NCBI RefSeq assembly: GCF_004346225.1
Contig: NZ_SMAJ01000009.1
Coordinates: forward strand, 79,028 to 143,027
Direction: 5' to 3'
From: Paralcaligenes ureilyticus
GTDB taxonomy: Bacteria > Pseudomonadota > Gammaproteobacteria > Burkholderiales > Burkholderiaceae_B
Length of the DNA: 64,000 nucleotides
Part shown: positions 16,668 to 25,601 of the stretch, piece after piece
Layout: each line of letters starts with the position of its first letter
Numbering within the stretch: position 1 is the first letter of the stretch
Made by a program: the position numbers and the translations under genes
Notes under the pieces: model-generated
Databases searched by the model: none
What the model saw: only the letters and a program-made list of their open reading frames with translations
What the model was told of the DNA's origin: nothing

Positions 16668-16858
16668 GAACGAGAATTGTTTCTATTTTAGTGGTGCGTC
16701 ATTCTAGGACATTTTCGGCTGACGTGTTTACGGAACTGAACGCGTTTCGGTTGCTATTTTTTTGAACCGTTTTGGGTGGGGTATTTTCTTCTTAAGACGC
16801 CGCAGGGCGAGGGGTCGAGTGAAGTCTGGGGGCAAGTAAGTTCCGGGCATACCGTGCC

Positions 16859-16888
16859 GGCCCCGCCCCAGCCTCAATAGACGGCGTT
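16859..16888 (+). repeat. Degraded arm of the long-hairpin element seen at 56618-56815
   Basis: Thirty bases that match the right arm of the 56786-56815 element with three substitutions (shared ends GCCGGCCCCGCCCC and ATAGACGGC). About 60 bases upstream, AAGACGCCG at 16794-16802 matches the sequence that opens the left arm of the intact element, but the remainder of that arm is lost. It lies in the gap between the DUF2946 gene and liuD. Confidence 0.6.
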
Positions 16889-16944
16889 TTCAAATACCCA
16901 AACGTCCCGTGCCGTGAATCACAAGGCCCGCGATTGGCGCCCGT

Positions 16945-18972
16945 TTACGCCTGCGTGATGGCGATCAATTCCACACCGTCGGTGACTTGATCGCCCACGG
17001 CGAAGAACAGCTCATCAACAGTGCCGTCGCCGGGCGCGTGAATGGTGTGCTCCATTTTCATGGCTTCCATCACCAGCAATGCGTCGCCGCTTTTGACTGT
17101 GTCGCCCGCCTTGACGTGGATGGCGATGATTTTTCCGGGCATGGGCGCCGTCAGGCCACCCTGATGGGCGCTGCTTTGCACCCGCGCATGGGTCACCATG
17201 TCGTAGGTTTGCAGCACGCGTACGCCGCCATTGACAAACACATGAGCCAGGTCGCCGCGCAAAATCACGACCCCGGTGGTGTCGCGGCCGTCGAGCCCGA
17301 TGCGCAGGCGGTACTGCCTGGGCGCGAGGGAGTCGGCCTGCCATTGGAATGCCTGTGCGCGGCTGTCGCCATCGCAGCGGCAGAACCAGTGCTGGCCGTC
17401 GCGGCTGATCTGTATTTCGCGCGATTGGCCATTGTCGATGAGGGTGAGCGGCCGCTTGTAGAGCCCCGCGATGCGCCAGCCATCGGTTTGCGCGAAGGGG
17501 TCGGCCTGCGCCACGCCGGCGCGTGAAATCGATGTGTTCATGCCCTGGTCGGCCAGCAAGGCAGCGGCAGCGAGCGCCAGAGTGCTGTCGGGCGCGTTTT
17601 CCGCCGTGGGAAAGAGCGAGTCGTGCTGTCGTTCGATCAGGCCGGTATCCAGGTCGGCCGCGGCAAACGCCGGGTCGCTCATCAGGCGGCGCAGGAAGGC
17701 GATATTGGTGCCCACGCCCACGCATTGAATCTCGCCCAGGGTCTGGATCATGCGTGCGCGAGCCTGGTCGCGGTCGGCGCCGCGCACGATCAGCTTGGCG
17801 ATCATGGGATCGTAAAAAGGGCTGATGGTGTCGCCGGCGCGCACGCCGCCGTCGATCCGCACATCGCCGTTTTCGAAGGTGACATGGGGCGGAAAGTTCA
17901 GGGCGCTAAGCGTGCCGATCGAAGGCAGGAAGCCCTTCTCGGGGCTTTCGGCATAGATGCGCGCTTCGATGGCGTGCCCCGTAAGGCGGAGTTCTTCTTG
18001 CGTCATGGGCAGGGGTTCGCCTGCGGCCACACGCAACTGCCACTCGACCAGATCGAGCCCGGTGATCATTTCGGTGACGGGATGTTCAACCTGCAGGCGC
18101 GTATTCATTTCCATGAAGTAGAAGTGGCCGCTGGGTTCGACGATGAATTCAACCGTGCCCGCGCCCACATAATTGACGGCGCGCGCGGCGGCAACCGCGG
18201 CTTGGCCCATGGCGCTTCGGCGTTCCTCGCTCATGCCGGGGGCGGGCGCTTCTTCAATGACTTTCTGGTGGCGGCGCTGCACCGAGCAATCGCGTTCGAA
18301 CAAATACACGCAATGGCCGTGGCTGTCGGCAAACACCTGTATTTCAATGTGCCGCGGCTTTTGCAGATAACGTTCGATCAGAACCTTATCGTCGCCGAAG
18401 CTGCTCGCTGCTTCGCGTTTGCACGAAGACAGCGCTTCGGCAAAGGCAGCGCTGTCTTCGACGATGCGCATGCCTTTGCCTCCGCCCCCCAGACTTGCCT
18501 TGATCAGGACGGGGTAGCCCATGGCGTCCGCTTCGGACTGCAGGAAGTCCGGATCCTGGTTGTCGCCGTGGTAGCCCGGCACGAGCGGCACGCCGGCCTT
18601 TGCCATCAGTGTCTTGGCGGCCGATTTGCTGCCCATCGCGGCAATCGCCGCCGCCGGCGGTCCCACGAAAATGAGGCCGGCATCGGCGCAGGCGCGCGCG
18701 AAGCCCTCGTTTTCGGACAAGAAGCCATAGCCCGGATGAATGGCTTGCGCGCCGGTCTGGCGGGCCGCGTCCAGGATTGCGTCCACGCGCAGATAGCTCG
18801 CGCGCGGTTCGGAGCCGCCAATATGCACCGCCGTGTCGCAGGCGGCAACATGGCGCGCCTGAGCGTCGGCATCGGAATACACCGCCACCGTGCGCACTCC
18901 CATACGGTGGGCTGTCGCGGCGACACGGCGGGCGATCTCGCCGCGATTGGCAATCAATAAGGTCGTAAACAC
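16945..18972 (-). CDS. liuD: 3-methylcrotonyl-CoA carboxylase, biotin-carrying alpha subunit
   Basis: A 675-residue acyl-CoA carboxylase alpha subunit. It has a biotin carboxylase part (LLIANRGEIARR at the start, ATP-binding glycine loop KASLGGGGKGMR, then ERDCSVQRRHQKVIEEAP), a linker domain, and a biotinyl domain whose carrier lysine is Lys639 in VMEAMKMEH. It loads CO2 on biotin for the beta subunit. Together they turn 3-methylcrotonyl-CoA into 3-methylglutaconyl-CoA in leucine breakdown. Acetyl- or propionyl-CoA carboxylase are alternatives by homology, but the liuB, liuA and liuR neighbours settle the role. The start is a GTG at 18972 with AAGGAG five bases upstream. The nearby ATG is out of frame. 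It is the last visible gene of the liu operon, 15 bases after liuB. Confidence 0.93.
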   Translation of the reverse strand: MFTTLLIANRGEIARRVAATAHRMGVRTVAVYSDADAQARHVAACDTAVHIGGSEPRASYLRVDAILDAARQTGAQAIHPGYGFLSENEGFARACADAGLIFVGPPAAAIAAMGSKSAAKTLMAKAGVPLVPGYHGDNQDPDFLQSEADAMGYPVLIKASLGGGGKGMRIVEDSAAFAEALSSCKREAASSFGDDKVLIERYLQKPRHIEIQVFADSHGHCVYLFERDCSVQRRHQKVIEEAPAPGMSEERRSAMGQAAVAAARAVNYVGAGTVEFIVEPSGHFYFMEMNTRLQVEHPVTEMITGLDLVEWQLRVAAGEPLPMTQEELRLTGHAIEARIYAESPEKGFLPSIGTLSALNFPPHVTFENGDVRIDGGVRAGDTISPFYDPMIAKLIVRGADRDQARARMIQTLGEIQCVGVGTNIAFLRRLMSDPAFAAADLDTGLIERQHDSLFPTAENAPDSTLALAAAALLADQGMNTSISRAGVAQADPFAQTDGWRIAGLYKRPLTLIDNGQSREIQISRDGQHWFCRCDGDSRAQAFQWQADSLAPRQYRLRIGLDGRDTTGVVILRGDLAHVFVNGGVRVLQTYDMVTHARVQSSAHQGGLTAPMPGKIIAIHVKAGDTVKSGDALLVMEAMKMEHTIHAPGDGTVDELFFAVGDQVTDGVELIAITQA

Positions 18973-18987
18973 ATGGACTCCTTGGAA

Positions 18988-20595
18988 CTACATTCTGAAC
19001 AGGCCGAAACGCGTCTCTTCGATGGGGGCGTTAAGCGCCGCCGACAGGCCCAGCGCCAGCACACGGCGCGTATCGGCGGGCTGGATGATGCCGTCGTCCC
19101 ACAAGCGGGCCGTGGAGTAATACGGGTGCCCTTCCTTTTCGTATTGATCGCGGATGGGCGCCTTGAAATCTTCTTCGTCCTGCGCACTCCAGGCGCCGCC
19201 TTTGGCTTCGATGCCGTCGCGGCGAACCGTGGCCAGCACACTGGCGGCCTGCTCGCCGCCCATCACCGAAATGCGCGCGTTGGGCCATATGAACAGCAGT
19301 CTGGGGCCAAAGGCCCGGCCGCACATGCCGTAATTGCCGGCGCCAAACGAGCCGCCGATCAGGACGGTGAACTTGGGCACCGCGGCGGTGGAGACAGCCG
19401 TGACCATTTTGGCGCCGTGGCGGGCGATTCCTTCGTTCTCATATTTTCGGCCCACCATGAAGCCCGTAATATTTTGCAGGAACACCAGCGGAATCTTGCG
19501 CTGGCAGCATAGTTCGATGAAGTGCGTGCCTTTTTGTGCAGCCTCGGAAAACAGGATGCCGTTATTGGCAATAATGCCTACCGGCATGCCGTGGATGTGC
19601 GCAAAACCGGTGATCAGTGTGGTGCCGTAGCGGGCCTTGAATTCGTCGAGCTCCGAGCCATCGACGATGCGCGCGATGACTTCGCGGATATCGTAGGGTT
19701 TGCGCGTGTCCGACGGGATGATGCCGTTGAGTTCCTGCGGGTCGTACAGGGGCTCGGCAAAGGCCTTGCGCCGCAGTTGCACCGGCTTGTGGTGATTGAG
19801 CCGGCTGATGGCGTTGCGCGCCAGCTGCAAAGCGTGCGGGTCGTCCTCGGCCAGATGGTCGGCCACGCCCGACAGACGAGTGTGTACATCGCCGCCGCCC
19901 AGATCTTCGGCCGAGACGATTTCGCCCGTTGCGGCCTTGACCAGGGGCGGCCCGGCCAGAAAGATCGTGCCCTGGTTCTTGACGATGATGGATTCGTCGC
20001 TCATGGCCGGTACGTACGCGCCGCCCGCGGTGCATGACCCCATGACCACGGCGATTTGCGCGATGCCCAGCGCCGACATGGTGGCCTGGTTGTAGAAGAT
20101 CCGGCCGAAGTGGTCGCGGTCGGGGAACACCTCGTCCTGATTGGGCAGATTGGCTCCGCCGGAGTCGACCAGATAGATGCAGGGCAATCTGTTTTGCTGG
20201 GCGATTTCCTGAGCCCGCAGGTGTTTTTTGACTGTCAGCGGATAGTAGGTGCCGCCCTTGACCGTCGCATCGTTGCAGACGATCACGCATTCCACGCCCG
20301 AAACGCGGCCGATGCCGGTGATGAGCCCCGCGCCTGGCGAGGCATTGTCGTAGACGTTGTGCGCCGCCATCGGCGAGAGCTCCAGAAAGGGCGTGCCCGG
20401 ATCGAGCAGCCGTTCGACCCGCTCGCGAGGCAGGAGCTTGCCGCGCGCCAGATGTTTGGCGCGAGCCGCGTTGCTGCCGCCTTGGGCGGTGTGCGCCAGT
20501 TGTTTGAGCAGATCGTCGATGGTCGCCTGCATGGCGCGGGCATTGTCGACGAACGCTTGGGATCGGGGGTTGATCCGGGATTCGATAACGGGCAT
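18988..20595 (-). CDS. liuB: 3-methylcrotonyl-CoA carboxylase, beta (carboxyltransferase) subunit
   Basis: A 535-residue carboxyltransferase with the two crotonase-like halves of the family. Recognisable blocks are [53 protein letters not shown], and [16 protein letters not shown] in the first half. [13 protein letters not shown] and [17 protein letters not shown] occupy the second half. It transfers CO2 from biotin on LiuD to 3-methylcrotonyl-CoA. I chose the ATG at 20595 because it begins the family's usual N-terminus (MPVIESRIN) and has AGGA nine bases upstream. An upstream in-frame ATG at 20706 would add 37 basic residues that overlap the thiolase gene. It lies 62 bases after the thiolase gene, in the liu operon. 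Confidence 0.95.
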   Translation of the reverse strand: MPVIESRINPRSQAFVDNARAMQATIDDLLKQLAHTAQGGSNAARAKHLARGKLLPRERVERLLDPGTPFLELSPMAAHNVYDNASPGAGLITGIGRVSGVECVIVCNDATVKGGTYYPLTVKKHLRAQEIAQQNRLPCIYLVDSGGANLPNQDEVFPDRDHFGRIFYNQATMSALGIAQIAVVMGSCTAGGAYVPAMSDESIIVKNQGTIFLAGPPLVKAATGEIVSAEDLGGGDVHTRLSGVADHLAEDDPHALQLARNAISRLNHHKPVQLRRKAFAEPLYDPQELNGIIPSDTRKPYDIREVIARIVDGSELDEFKARYGTTLITGFAHIHGMPVGIIANNGILFSEAAQKGTHFIELCCQRKIPLVFLQNITGFMVGRKYENEGIARHGAKMVTAVSTAAVPKFTVLIGGSFGAGNYGMCGRAFGPRLLFIWPNARISVMGGEQAASVLATVRRDGIEAKGGAWSAQDEEDFKAPIRDQYEKEGHPYYSTARLWDDGIIQPADTRRVLALGLSAALNAPIEETRFGLFRM

Positions 20596-20657
20596 TGCTA
20601 TTCCTAAAAAAGCAGGTAACGCCTGGCTCGCGTCGGGCCAGGCGCTTGGGGCGGGGC

Positions 20658-21839
20658 TTACAGCATTTCTATCGCCATGGCGACGGCTTCGCCTCCGCCT
20701 ATGCACAGCGATGCCACGCCGCGCTTGCCGCCGGTTTTGCGCAGAGCACCCACCAGGGTGGTAATCAAGCGCGCGCCCGAGGCGCCGATGGGGTGGCCCA
20801 GGGCGGTCGCGCCGCCATGGATATTGACTTTGTCGTGCGACAGTTTGAGCTCGACCATGGCGGCCATGGTGACCACGGCAAACGCCTCGTTGATTTCGTA
20901 CAGATCGATTTCTTCCGCTTTCCAGCCGGTTTTGGCAAAGAGTTTTTGCATGGCGCCCACCGGCGCAGTGGTAAACCAGCCCGGTTCTTGCGAATGCTGG
21001 CTATGGGCCACGATGCGCGCCAGGGGAGTTACGCCAAGCTTTTTGGCGGTGGATGCGCGCATCAGCACCATGGCAGCGGCGCCGTCGGAGATGGAAGATG
21101 AGTTGGCTGCCGTGACGGTGCCGTCTTTTTTGAAGGCCGGTTTGAGGGTAGGGACTTTTTCGGGCAAGGCCTTGGTGGGGCCCTCGTCGGTATCGATGAC
21201 GGTATCGCCCTTGCGTCCGGCAACGGTAACGGGCGCTATTTCCCATTTGAAGCTGCCGTCTTCGGTGGCCTTGCGTGCGCGGCGCAGCGATTCAAGCGAG
21301 AACGCGTCCTGCTGTTCGCGCGTGAAGGTGTATTTGGCGGCGCAGTCTTCGGCGAATACGCCCATGGCGGTGCCGCGCTTGTAGGCATCTTCCAGTCCAT
21401 CCAGGGCCATATGATCGTAAACGGTGGAGTGGCCATAGCGATAGCCCTGGCGTCCGCGCAGCAGCAGGTAGGGTGCGTTGCTCATGCTTTCCATGCCCCC
21501 GGTCACCACGACGTCGACGCTGCCCGCCACCAGCAGGTCGTGGCCGAACATGGCGGCTTTCATGCCCGAGCCGCAGACCTTGTGCACGGTCGTGCAGCCT
21601 ACGCCCAGGGGCAGGCCGGCGCCCAATGCGGCCTGCCGCGCCGGCGCCTGGCCTTGCCCGGCCTGCAATACATTGCCCATGATGACTTCATCGATGGCGT
21701 CGCCCGAAATGCCGGCGCGTTCGACTGCCGCCTTGATGGCGATCGAGCCCAATTGGTGTCCGGCCAGGCCGGAAAGGCTACCCATCATACTGCCCATGGG
21801 CGTGCGTGAAACCGAGACTAAAACGATAGGATCAGACAT
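20658..21839 (-). CDS. Acetyl-CoA C-acetyltransferase (thiolase)
   Basis: A 393-residue thiolase. The acylated cysteine is in [13 protein letters not shown], the active-site histidine in NEAFAV / [14 protein letters not shown] and the second cysteine in [12 protein letters not shown]. It interconverts acetoacetyl-CoA and two acetyl-CoA, which fits the end of leucine catabolism, where HMG-CoA cleavage gives acetoacetate plus acetyl-CoA. The ATG at 21839 (MSDPIVLVS) is preceded by AAGGAG seven bases upstream. A further ATG at 21854 has no such site. It lies between aceK and liuB on the same strand, 18 bases after the aceK stop. Symbols such as atoB or phaA would imply a physiological role I cannot verify. 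Confidence 0.93.
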   Translation of the reverse strand: MSDPIVLVSVSRTPMGSMMGSLSGLAGHQLGSIAIKAAVERAGISGDAIDEVIMGNVLQAGQGQAPARQAALGAGLPLGVGCTTVHKVCGSGMKAAMFGHDLLVAGSVDVVVTGGMESMSNAPYLLLRGRQGYRYGHSTVYDHMALDGLEDAYKRGTAMGVFAEDCAAKYTFTREQQDAFSLESLRRARKATEDGSFKWEIAPVTVAGRKGDTVIDTDEGPTKALPEKVPTLKPAFKKDGTVTAANSSSISDGAAAMVLMRASTAKKLGVTPLARIVAHSQHSQEPGWFTTAPVGAMQKLFAKTGWKAEEIDLYEINEAFAVVTMAAMVELKLSHDKVNIHGGATALGHPIGASGARLITTLVGALRKTGGKRGVASLCIGGGEAVAMAIEML

Positions 21840-21857
21840 GATTGGCTCCTTCAAGCG

Positions 21858-23768
21858 TCAGAGGGTGTGTTGCAAATGTGAGGGTGTTGCGAATGTAGCG
21901 GGTGTGTGTGAATGTAGCGGCACCCCTTGTGGGTGCCATTTAGAGGTTTCCGTTTCCAGCCTGCGGCTGGATTCGTAGGGGAAAATGTCTTCTATTCGCC
22001 CCTGTGTAGCACGATCGCGGCAGGCTTGCCACCAGCTCGCCTGCAGCAGGTCGGCATGATATTTCAGGAACGCCTGACGCACGCGCGGATCGCCCAGCAA
22101 AAAGTGGCGGAATTCTTCGGGGAATACGTCGTTGGCGTTCACCGGGTACCAGGGCTCGCTCGACAGCTCGGCCTCTTCGTTGGGGGCGGGCGGGATGCTG
22201 CGGAAATTCATCTCCGTCATGCGCTGGATCTCGTCGTAGTCGTAGAACACGACGCGGCCCAGGCGCGTTACGCCGAAGTTCTTGTAGAGCATGTCGCCGG
22301 GGAAAATATTGGCGGCCGACAGTTCGCGAATGGCGTCGCCATATTGCTTGACTGCGGCATCGAGTGCGGCGTCCGAAGCGCGCGCCAGGTACAGGTTAAG
22401 CGGCGTCATCCGCCGCTCGATGTAGACGTGGCGCAGGATAATCGCGTCGGCCGTTTCTTCGCAAAGGCTGGCGACCTGGCTGCGCAGTTCGGTCAGAAGC
22501 GCGTCTGAGCAGCGTGCGCGCGGCAATGCCACCTGCGAGTATTCCCAAGTGTCGGCCATGCGTCCGACGCGGTCGTGGATCTTGACCATCTGGTATTTGC
22601 GGCGCACCGTGGCATGATCCATGCCTTCCTTGTTGATACGGTCGCGGATCAGTTTGAAAACGTAAGGGTAAGACGGCAAGGTGAACACTGTCATCACCAT
22701 GCCCTTGATTCCGGGCGCAACATCGAATGCGTCATGCGAATGCGCCAGGTGATGCAGGAAATCGCGGTAAAAGAGGGTCTTGCCTTGCTTCTGCAGGCCG
22801 ATGGTGGTGTAGATTTCGGCCTTGGATTTGCGTGGCAGCAGCGTGTTCAGAAAGTGCACATAGGCCGCCGGCGTTTCCATGTCAACCATGAAATAGGCGC
22901 GCGTGAAGCTGAACAGTGTGCTCAGGTCGTCGCTGGAATGCAGCAGCGCGTCGATCCGGATCTGGCCCGATGGCGAGTGCAGCAAGGCGATGGCAAACGG
23001 AAAGATCGCGCTCTGGTTGATGAGCCGGCCCACGATGTAGGCGCCCTTGTTGCGAAAGAACAGCGAGTTGAGCACGTGGATCTGGCAGTCGGGTGCGATG
23101 CGCCGCCCGCCATCTCTGGCCAGCACGTGCCGCAACTGGTGCACGGCCATGCGCGCCAGCTTGCGCGCATCGGCGGGCAGGTCGGCAAACGGTGCCGCCA
23201 GCCCGAAGTCGGCCACCATGCTGACTATGGTTTGCTCCAGGCTGTCGGTATTGGGGTAATAAACCCGGTAAGAGGGGATTTTGCTGTCTATGTATTCGGT
23301 CGCGATGGCGGGGCGCACGAACAGGAAATCGTTGTGGAAATAATCGCGATGCAGGATACGGCACGACACGGAGTTGAAAAAGGTCTCGGCGCATTCGGGT
23401 TGTTTGTGCCCGAGCAGCAGGCCGATGAATTCCGTTTTGACCGATTGCCAGAAATCCAGCTGTGCCTTGGTCAGGCTTTGCTGCGCCGAGGCGCCCGCCG
23501 GGCTTGCATCGCTGCCTTTGAGGGTGGCGTAGAGTGTCGTGGCGCATTCGTGCACTCGCGTGTCGTAGTACTCGATGCGTTCCCGGGAAAGCTGCTGGAT
23601 GCCGCGCCAGTTGCCCGATTCGAACAAGGCTTTGGCGCGCTGCGCGCTGTAGCGAAACAGCGAGTAGTGACGATCGAACCCTGCCAGCAGTGTGCTGGCC
23701 ACCATTTGCGGGGACAGCCCACGGCGCGACACCGGTTCGATGTGTTGATGGTCGCCCCCGAATTTCAT
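21858..23768 (-). CDS. aceK: Isocitrate dehydrogenase kinase/phosphatase, C-terminus extended by a REP
   Basis: A 636-residue bifunctional enzyme that phosphorylates and dephosphorylates isocitrate dehydrogenase and so diverts carbon into the glyoxylate shunt. Typical stretches include RIEYYDTRVHECA, FFNSVSCRILHRDYFHNDF, the kinase-like GMVMTVFTLPSYPYVFKLI, LYKNFGVTRLGRVVFYDYDE and DIFPYESSRRL, the usual end of the family. About 30 more residues follow, of which WHPQGVPLH (about 611-619) is the translation of a class B REP at 21913-21938. Unlike E. coli, where aceK follows aceBA, it sits between liuA and a thiolase gene in the leucine-degradation operon, where acetyl-CoA is the main product. 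It starts two bases after the liuA stop, so translation is likely coupled. Confidence 0.95.
   Translation of the reverse strand: MKFGGDHQHIEPVSRRGLSPQMVASTLLAGFDRHYSLFRYSAQRAKALFESGNWRGIQQLSRERIEYYDTRVHECATTLYATLKGSDASPAGASAQQSLTKAQLDFWQSVKTEFIGLLLGHKQPECAETFFNSVSCRILHRDYFHNDFLFVRPAIATEYIDSKIPSYRVYYPNTDSLEQTIVSMVADFGLAAPFADLPADARKLARMAVHQLRHVLARDGGRRIAPDCQIHVLNSLFFRNKGAYIVGRLINQSAIFPFAIALLHSPSGQIRIDALLHSSDDLSTLFSFTRAYFMVDMETPAAYVHFLNTLLPRKSKAEIYTTIGLQKQGKTLFYRDFLHHLAHSHDAFDVAPGIKGMVMTVFTLPSYPYVFKLIRDRINKEGMDHATVRRKYQMVKIHDRVGRMADTWEYSQVALPRARCSDALLTELRSQVASLCEETADAIILRHVYIERRMTPLNLYLARASDAALDAAVKQYGDAIRELSAANIFPGDMLYKNFGVTRLGRVVFYDYDEIQRMTEMNFRSIPPAPNEEAELSSEPWYPVNANDVFPEEFRHFLLGDPRVRQAFLKYHADLLQASWWQACRDRATQGRIEDIFPYESSRRLETETSKWHPQGVPLHSHTPATFATPSHLQHTL
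21913..21938 (+). repeat. Single REP, class B, inside the 3' end of aceK
   Basis: Full GTAG-headed palindrome, stem GGCACCC/GGGTGCC. It is read in frame by aceK on the other strand and supplies about nine C-terminal residues. It also lies within 75 bases of the thiolase start, so it could form a hairpin in the intergenic part of the operon mRNA. Confidence 0.9.
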
Positions 23769-23770
23769 GG

Positions 23771-24949
23771 TCAGATCGTTTCGTTGAATAGTTCCCGGCC
23801 GATCAGCATGCGGCGGATTTCGCTGGTTCCCGCGCCGATTTCGTACAGCTTGGCGTCGCGCCAGAAGCGCCCGGTGGGGTAGTCGTTGATATAGCCGTTG
23901 CCGCCCAGAATCTGGATGCCTTCGCCGGCCATCCAGGTGGCCTTTTCGGCACAGTACAGAATGACCGCGGCGCAGTCCTTGCGCACTTCCCGGCTATGCC
24001 CGCCGCCCAGGCGATCCAGATGTTTGCCCACGGCATAACAAAAGGCGCGGCTGGCCTGCAGGGTGGTGTATAAATCGGCCACTTTGCCCTGAATCAGCTG
24101 GAATTCGCCGATTGCCTGACCGAATTGCTTGCGGTCGTGAATGTAGGGCACGACCACATCCATGACGGCTTGCATGATGCCCAGTGGCCCGCCCGCCAGC
24201 ACGGCGCGCTCGTAGTCCAGGCCGCTCATCAATACCTTCGCCCCGCCATTTAGCTGGCCCAGTATGTTTTCCTGAGGGACTTCGCAGTCTTCAAACACCA
24301 GCTCGCCGGTATGGCTGCCGCGCATGCCCAGCTTGTCGAGCTTTTGCGCCACCGAAAAACCCTTGAACTGCTTTTCCACGATAAATGCCGTAATGCCGCG
24401 TTGGTGGGCCGCCGGGTCGGTTTTGGCATAGACCACCAGCGTATCGGCGTCCGGGCCGTTGGTAATCCACATTTTGCTGCCGTTGAGCACATAGCGGTCG
24501 CCCTTTTTGTCGGCGCGCAGCTTCATGCTGATGACGTCGGACCCGGCCCCGGGCTCGCTCATGGCCAGCGCGCCGACGTGCTCGCCCGAGAGCAGTTTGG
24601 GCAGGTACTTTTGCTTTTGCGCTTCGGTGCCATTGCGGTGCAGCTGGTTGACGCACAGATTGGAGTGGGCGCCGTAGGACAAGGCAATCGAGGCGCTGGC
24701 GCGCGAAATTTCTTCCATGACGATCATGTGCGCCAGATAACCCATGTTGGCCCCGCCGTACGCTTCGGCTACCGTCATGCCCAGCAGGCCCAGATCGCCG
24801 AACTTGCGCCACAGATCCATGGGGAACTGGTCGCTGCGGTCAGCGTGCTCGGCGCGCGGTGCGATCTCGGCTTGTGCAAACGTGCGCACCGCATCGCGCA
24901 ACATGTCCAGGTCTTGTCCCAGGTCGAAATTCAGGCCAGGAAGATTCAT
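23771..24949 (-). CDS. liuA: Isovaleryl-CoA dehydrogenase
   Basis: A 392-residue FAD acyl-CoA dehydrogenase that oxidises isovaleryl-CoA to 3-methylcrotonyl-CoA. FAD/substrate motifs are visible: [33 protein letters not shown], and the C-terminal [20 protein letters not shown] and [26 protein letters not shown] carries the glutamate that serves as catalytic base in the isovaleryl-CoA branch, rather than the C-terminal glutamate used by short- and medium-chain enzymes. This supports the specific call together with the liu context. The ATG at 24949 has GGAGACGAGC directly upstream. It is the first gene of the leftward operon liuA-aceK-thiolase-liuB-liuD, under the LiuR operator at 25065-25084. 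Confidence 0.95.
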   Translation of the reverse strand: MNLPGLNFDLGQDLDMLRDAVRTFAQAEIAPRAEHADRSDQFPMDLWRKFGDLGLLGMTVAEAYGGANMGYLAHMIVMEEISRASASIALSYGAHSNLCVNQLHRNGTEAQKQKYLPKLLSGEHVGALAMSEPGAGSDVISMKLRADKKGDRYVLNGSKMWITNGPDADTLVVYAKTDPAAHQRGITAFIVEKQFKGFSVAQKLDKLGMRGSHTGELVFEDCEVPQENILGQLNGGAKVLMSGLDYERAVLAGGPLGIMQAVMDVVVPYIHDRKQFGQAIGEFQLIQGKVADLYTTLQASRAFCYAVGKHLDRLGGGHSREVRKDCAAVILYCAEKATWMAGEGIQILGGNGYINDYPTGRFWRDAKLYEIGAGTSEIRRMLIGRELFNETI

Positions 24950-24966
24950 GCTCGTCTCCGGTATCG

Positions 24967-24992
24967 TGTAGCGGCACCCCTTGTGGGTGCCA
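24967..24992 (+). repeat. Single REP, class B, in the leader of the liu operon
   Basis: Full palindrome, stem GGCACCC/GGGTGCC. It lies between the predicted liu promoter (25057-25085) and the liuA ribosome site, so the hairpin would be present in the 5' untranslated region about 17 bases before the liuA start. Confidence 0.9.
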
Positions 24993-25056
24993 CCTTTGGA
25001 TCGTTAATCAAATTATGCACGCTTCGGCTGCCGGCTTGCTCGGCGCCACCACAAAT

Positions 25057-25085
25057 ACTATATATTACGTTTACGTAAACGTAAA
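25057..25085 (-). promoter_or_regulatory. Predicted LiuR-controlled promoter of the liu operon
   Basis: Read on the minus strand: -35 TTTACG (25085-25080), then 17 bases, then -10 TATAGT (25062-25057). An alternative -10, TAGTAT, would give the 19-base spacing typical of MerR-type promoters. The LiuR palindrome fills the spacer, as expected for a MerR-family regulator. Confidence 0.55.
25065..25084. promoter_or_regulatory. LiuR operator upstream of liuA
   Basis: Perfect 20-bp palindrome TTACGTTTACGTAAACGTAA between the liuR stop and liuA. It shares the TTTACG...CGTAAA arms with the site at 25515-25532 and fits the known style of LiuR boxes in proteobacteria. Confidence 0.8.
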
Positions 25086-25096
25086 GTACCCAGGGT

Positions 25097-25501
25097 TTAC
25101 CTTTGTGCCGAAGACGGCTCGGACTGGCGTTGGGCCAGTAGTGCTTCGCAGCTTTCTTGTTGCTGCCGGATTTCGGCCAGAGTTTCTTCCAGATCGGCGC
25201 GTTGCCGCTCCAGCACCTGTCGGTGACGCGTCAGCAGGCCATGATAGTGGCGTAATTGGGCGGTGGTATCGCCCGGGCTGTCGTACATATCGATCAGGCT
25301 GCGGATTTCGGCCAGTGGTAGGCCCAGGCGTTTGCCGCGCAGCGCCAGTTTCAGGCGTGTCCGGTCGCGTGGTTGGTAGACCCGGTTGCGTCCCTCGCGG
25401 CCCGGACTGACGATGCCCTGGTCTTCGTAGAATCGGATGGTGCGCGGCGTAATTGAAAATTCGTGCGCGAGTTCGGAGATGGTCCAGGTAGGAGAGGGCA
25501 T
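25097..25501 (-). CDS. liuR: MerR-family regulator of leucine catabolism (LiuR type)
   Basis: A 134-residue transcription factor. The N-terminal winged helix-turn-helix reads WTISELAHEFSITPRTIRFYEDQGIV, followed by GRNRVYQPRDRTRLKLALRGKRLGLPLAEI, both classic MerR-family signatures. The C-terminal half is a long coiled-coil helix (LLTRHRQVLERQRADLEETLAEI) for dimerisation, with no cysteine metal site. It sits directly upstream of liuA on the same strand, with two TTTACG-type palindromes around it: 25065-25084 before liuA and 25515-25532 before its own start. That arrangement supports regulation of the liu operon and of its own gene, perhaps released by a branched-chain acyl-CoA. The symbol is given by context and family rather than proof. 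Confidence 0.87.
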   Translation of the reverse strand: MPSPTWTISELAHEFSITPRTIRFYEDQGIVSPGREGRNRVYQPRDRTRLKLALRGKRLGLPLAEIRSLIDMYDSPGDTTAQLRHYHGLLTRHRQVLERQRADLEETLAEIRQQQESCEALLAQRQSEPSSAQR

Positions 25502-25514
25502 GATGGTACTGGCC

Positions 25515-25532
25515 GTTTACGTTAACGTAAAC
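25515..25532. promoter_or_regulatory. LiuR operator between liuR and the MBL gene
   Basis: Perfect 18-bp palindrome GTTTACGTTAACGTAAAC, 13 bases upstream of the liuR start and 69 bases before the divergent MBL hydrolase gene. It could control both directions. Confidence 0.8.
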
Positions 25533-25546
25533 TATGATGCCATAAT
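25516..25546 (+). promoter_or_regulatory. Predicted MerR-type promoter of the MBL hydrolase gene
   Basis: -35 TTTACG (25516-25521), a 19-base spacer, and -10 CATAAT (25541-25546). The extended 19-base spacing is the mark of promoters activated by MerR-family proteins, and the LiuR palindrome covers the -35 and half of the spacer. Confidence 0.5.
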
Positions 25547-25601
25547 CTGAACCATAAGCCCACATGGTTAAAACACGTATGAGTAACGCACGGAGACGTT
25601 G

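Noticed and set aside
16672..16692. Fur box upstream of the DUF2946 - TonB receptor operon
   Set aside because: Only about half the consensus positions match in any register. The context makes Fur control plausible, but the sequence does not show it.
17623..18960. 445-codon frame antisense to liuD
   Set aside because: High-GC codon bias leaves long antisense frames open. This one mirrors liuD, shows no family motif and has no ribosome site.
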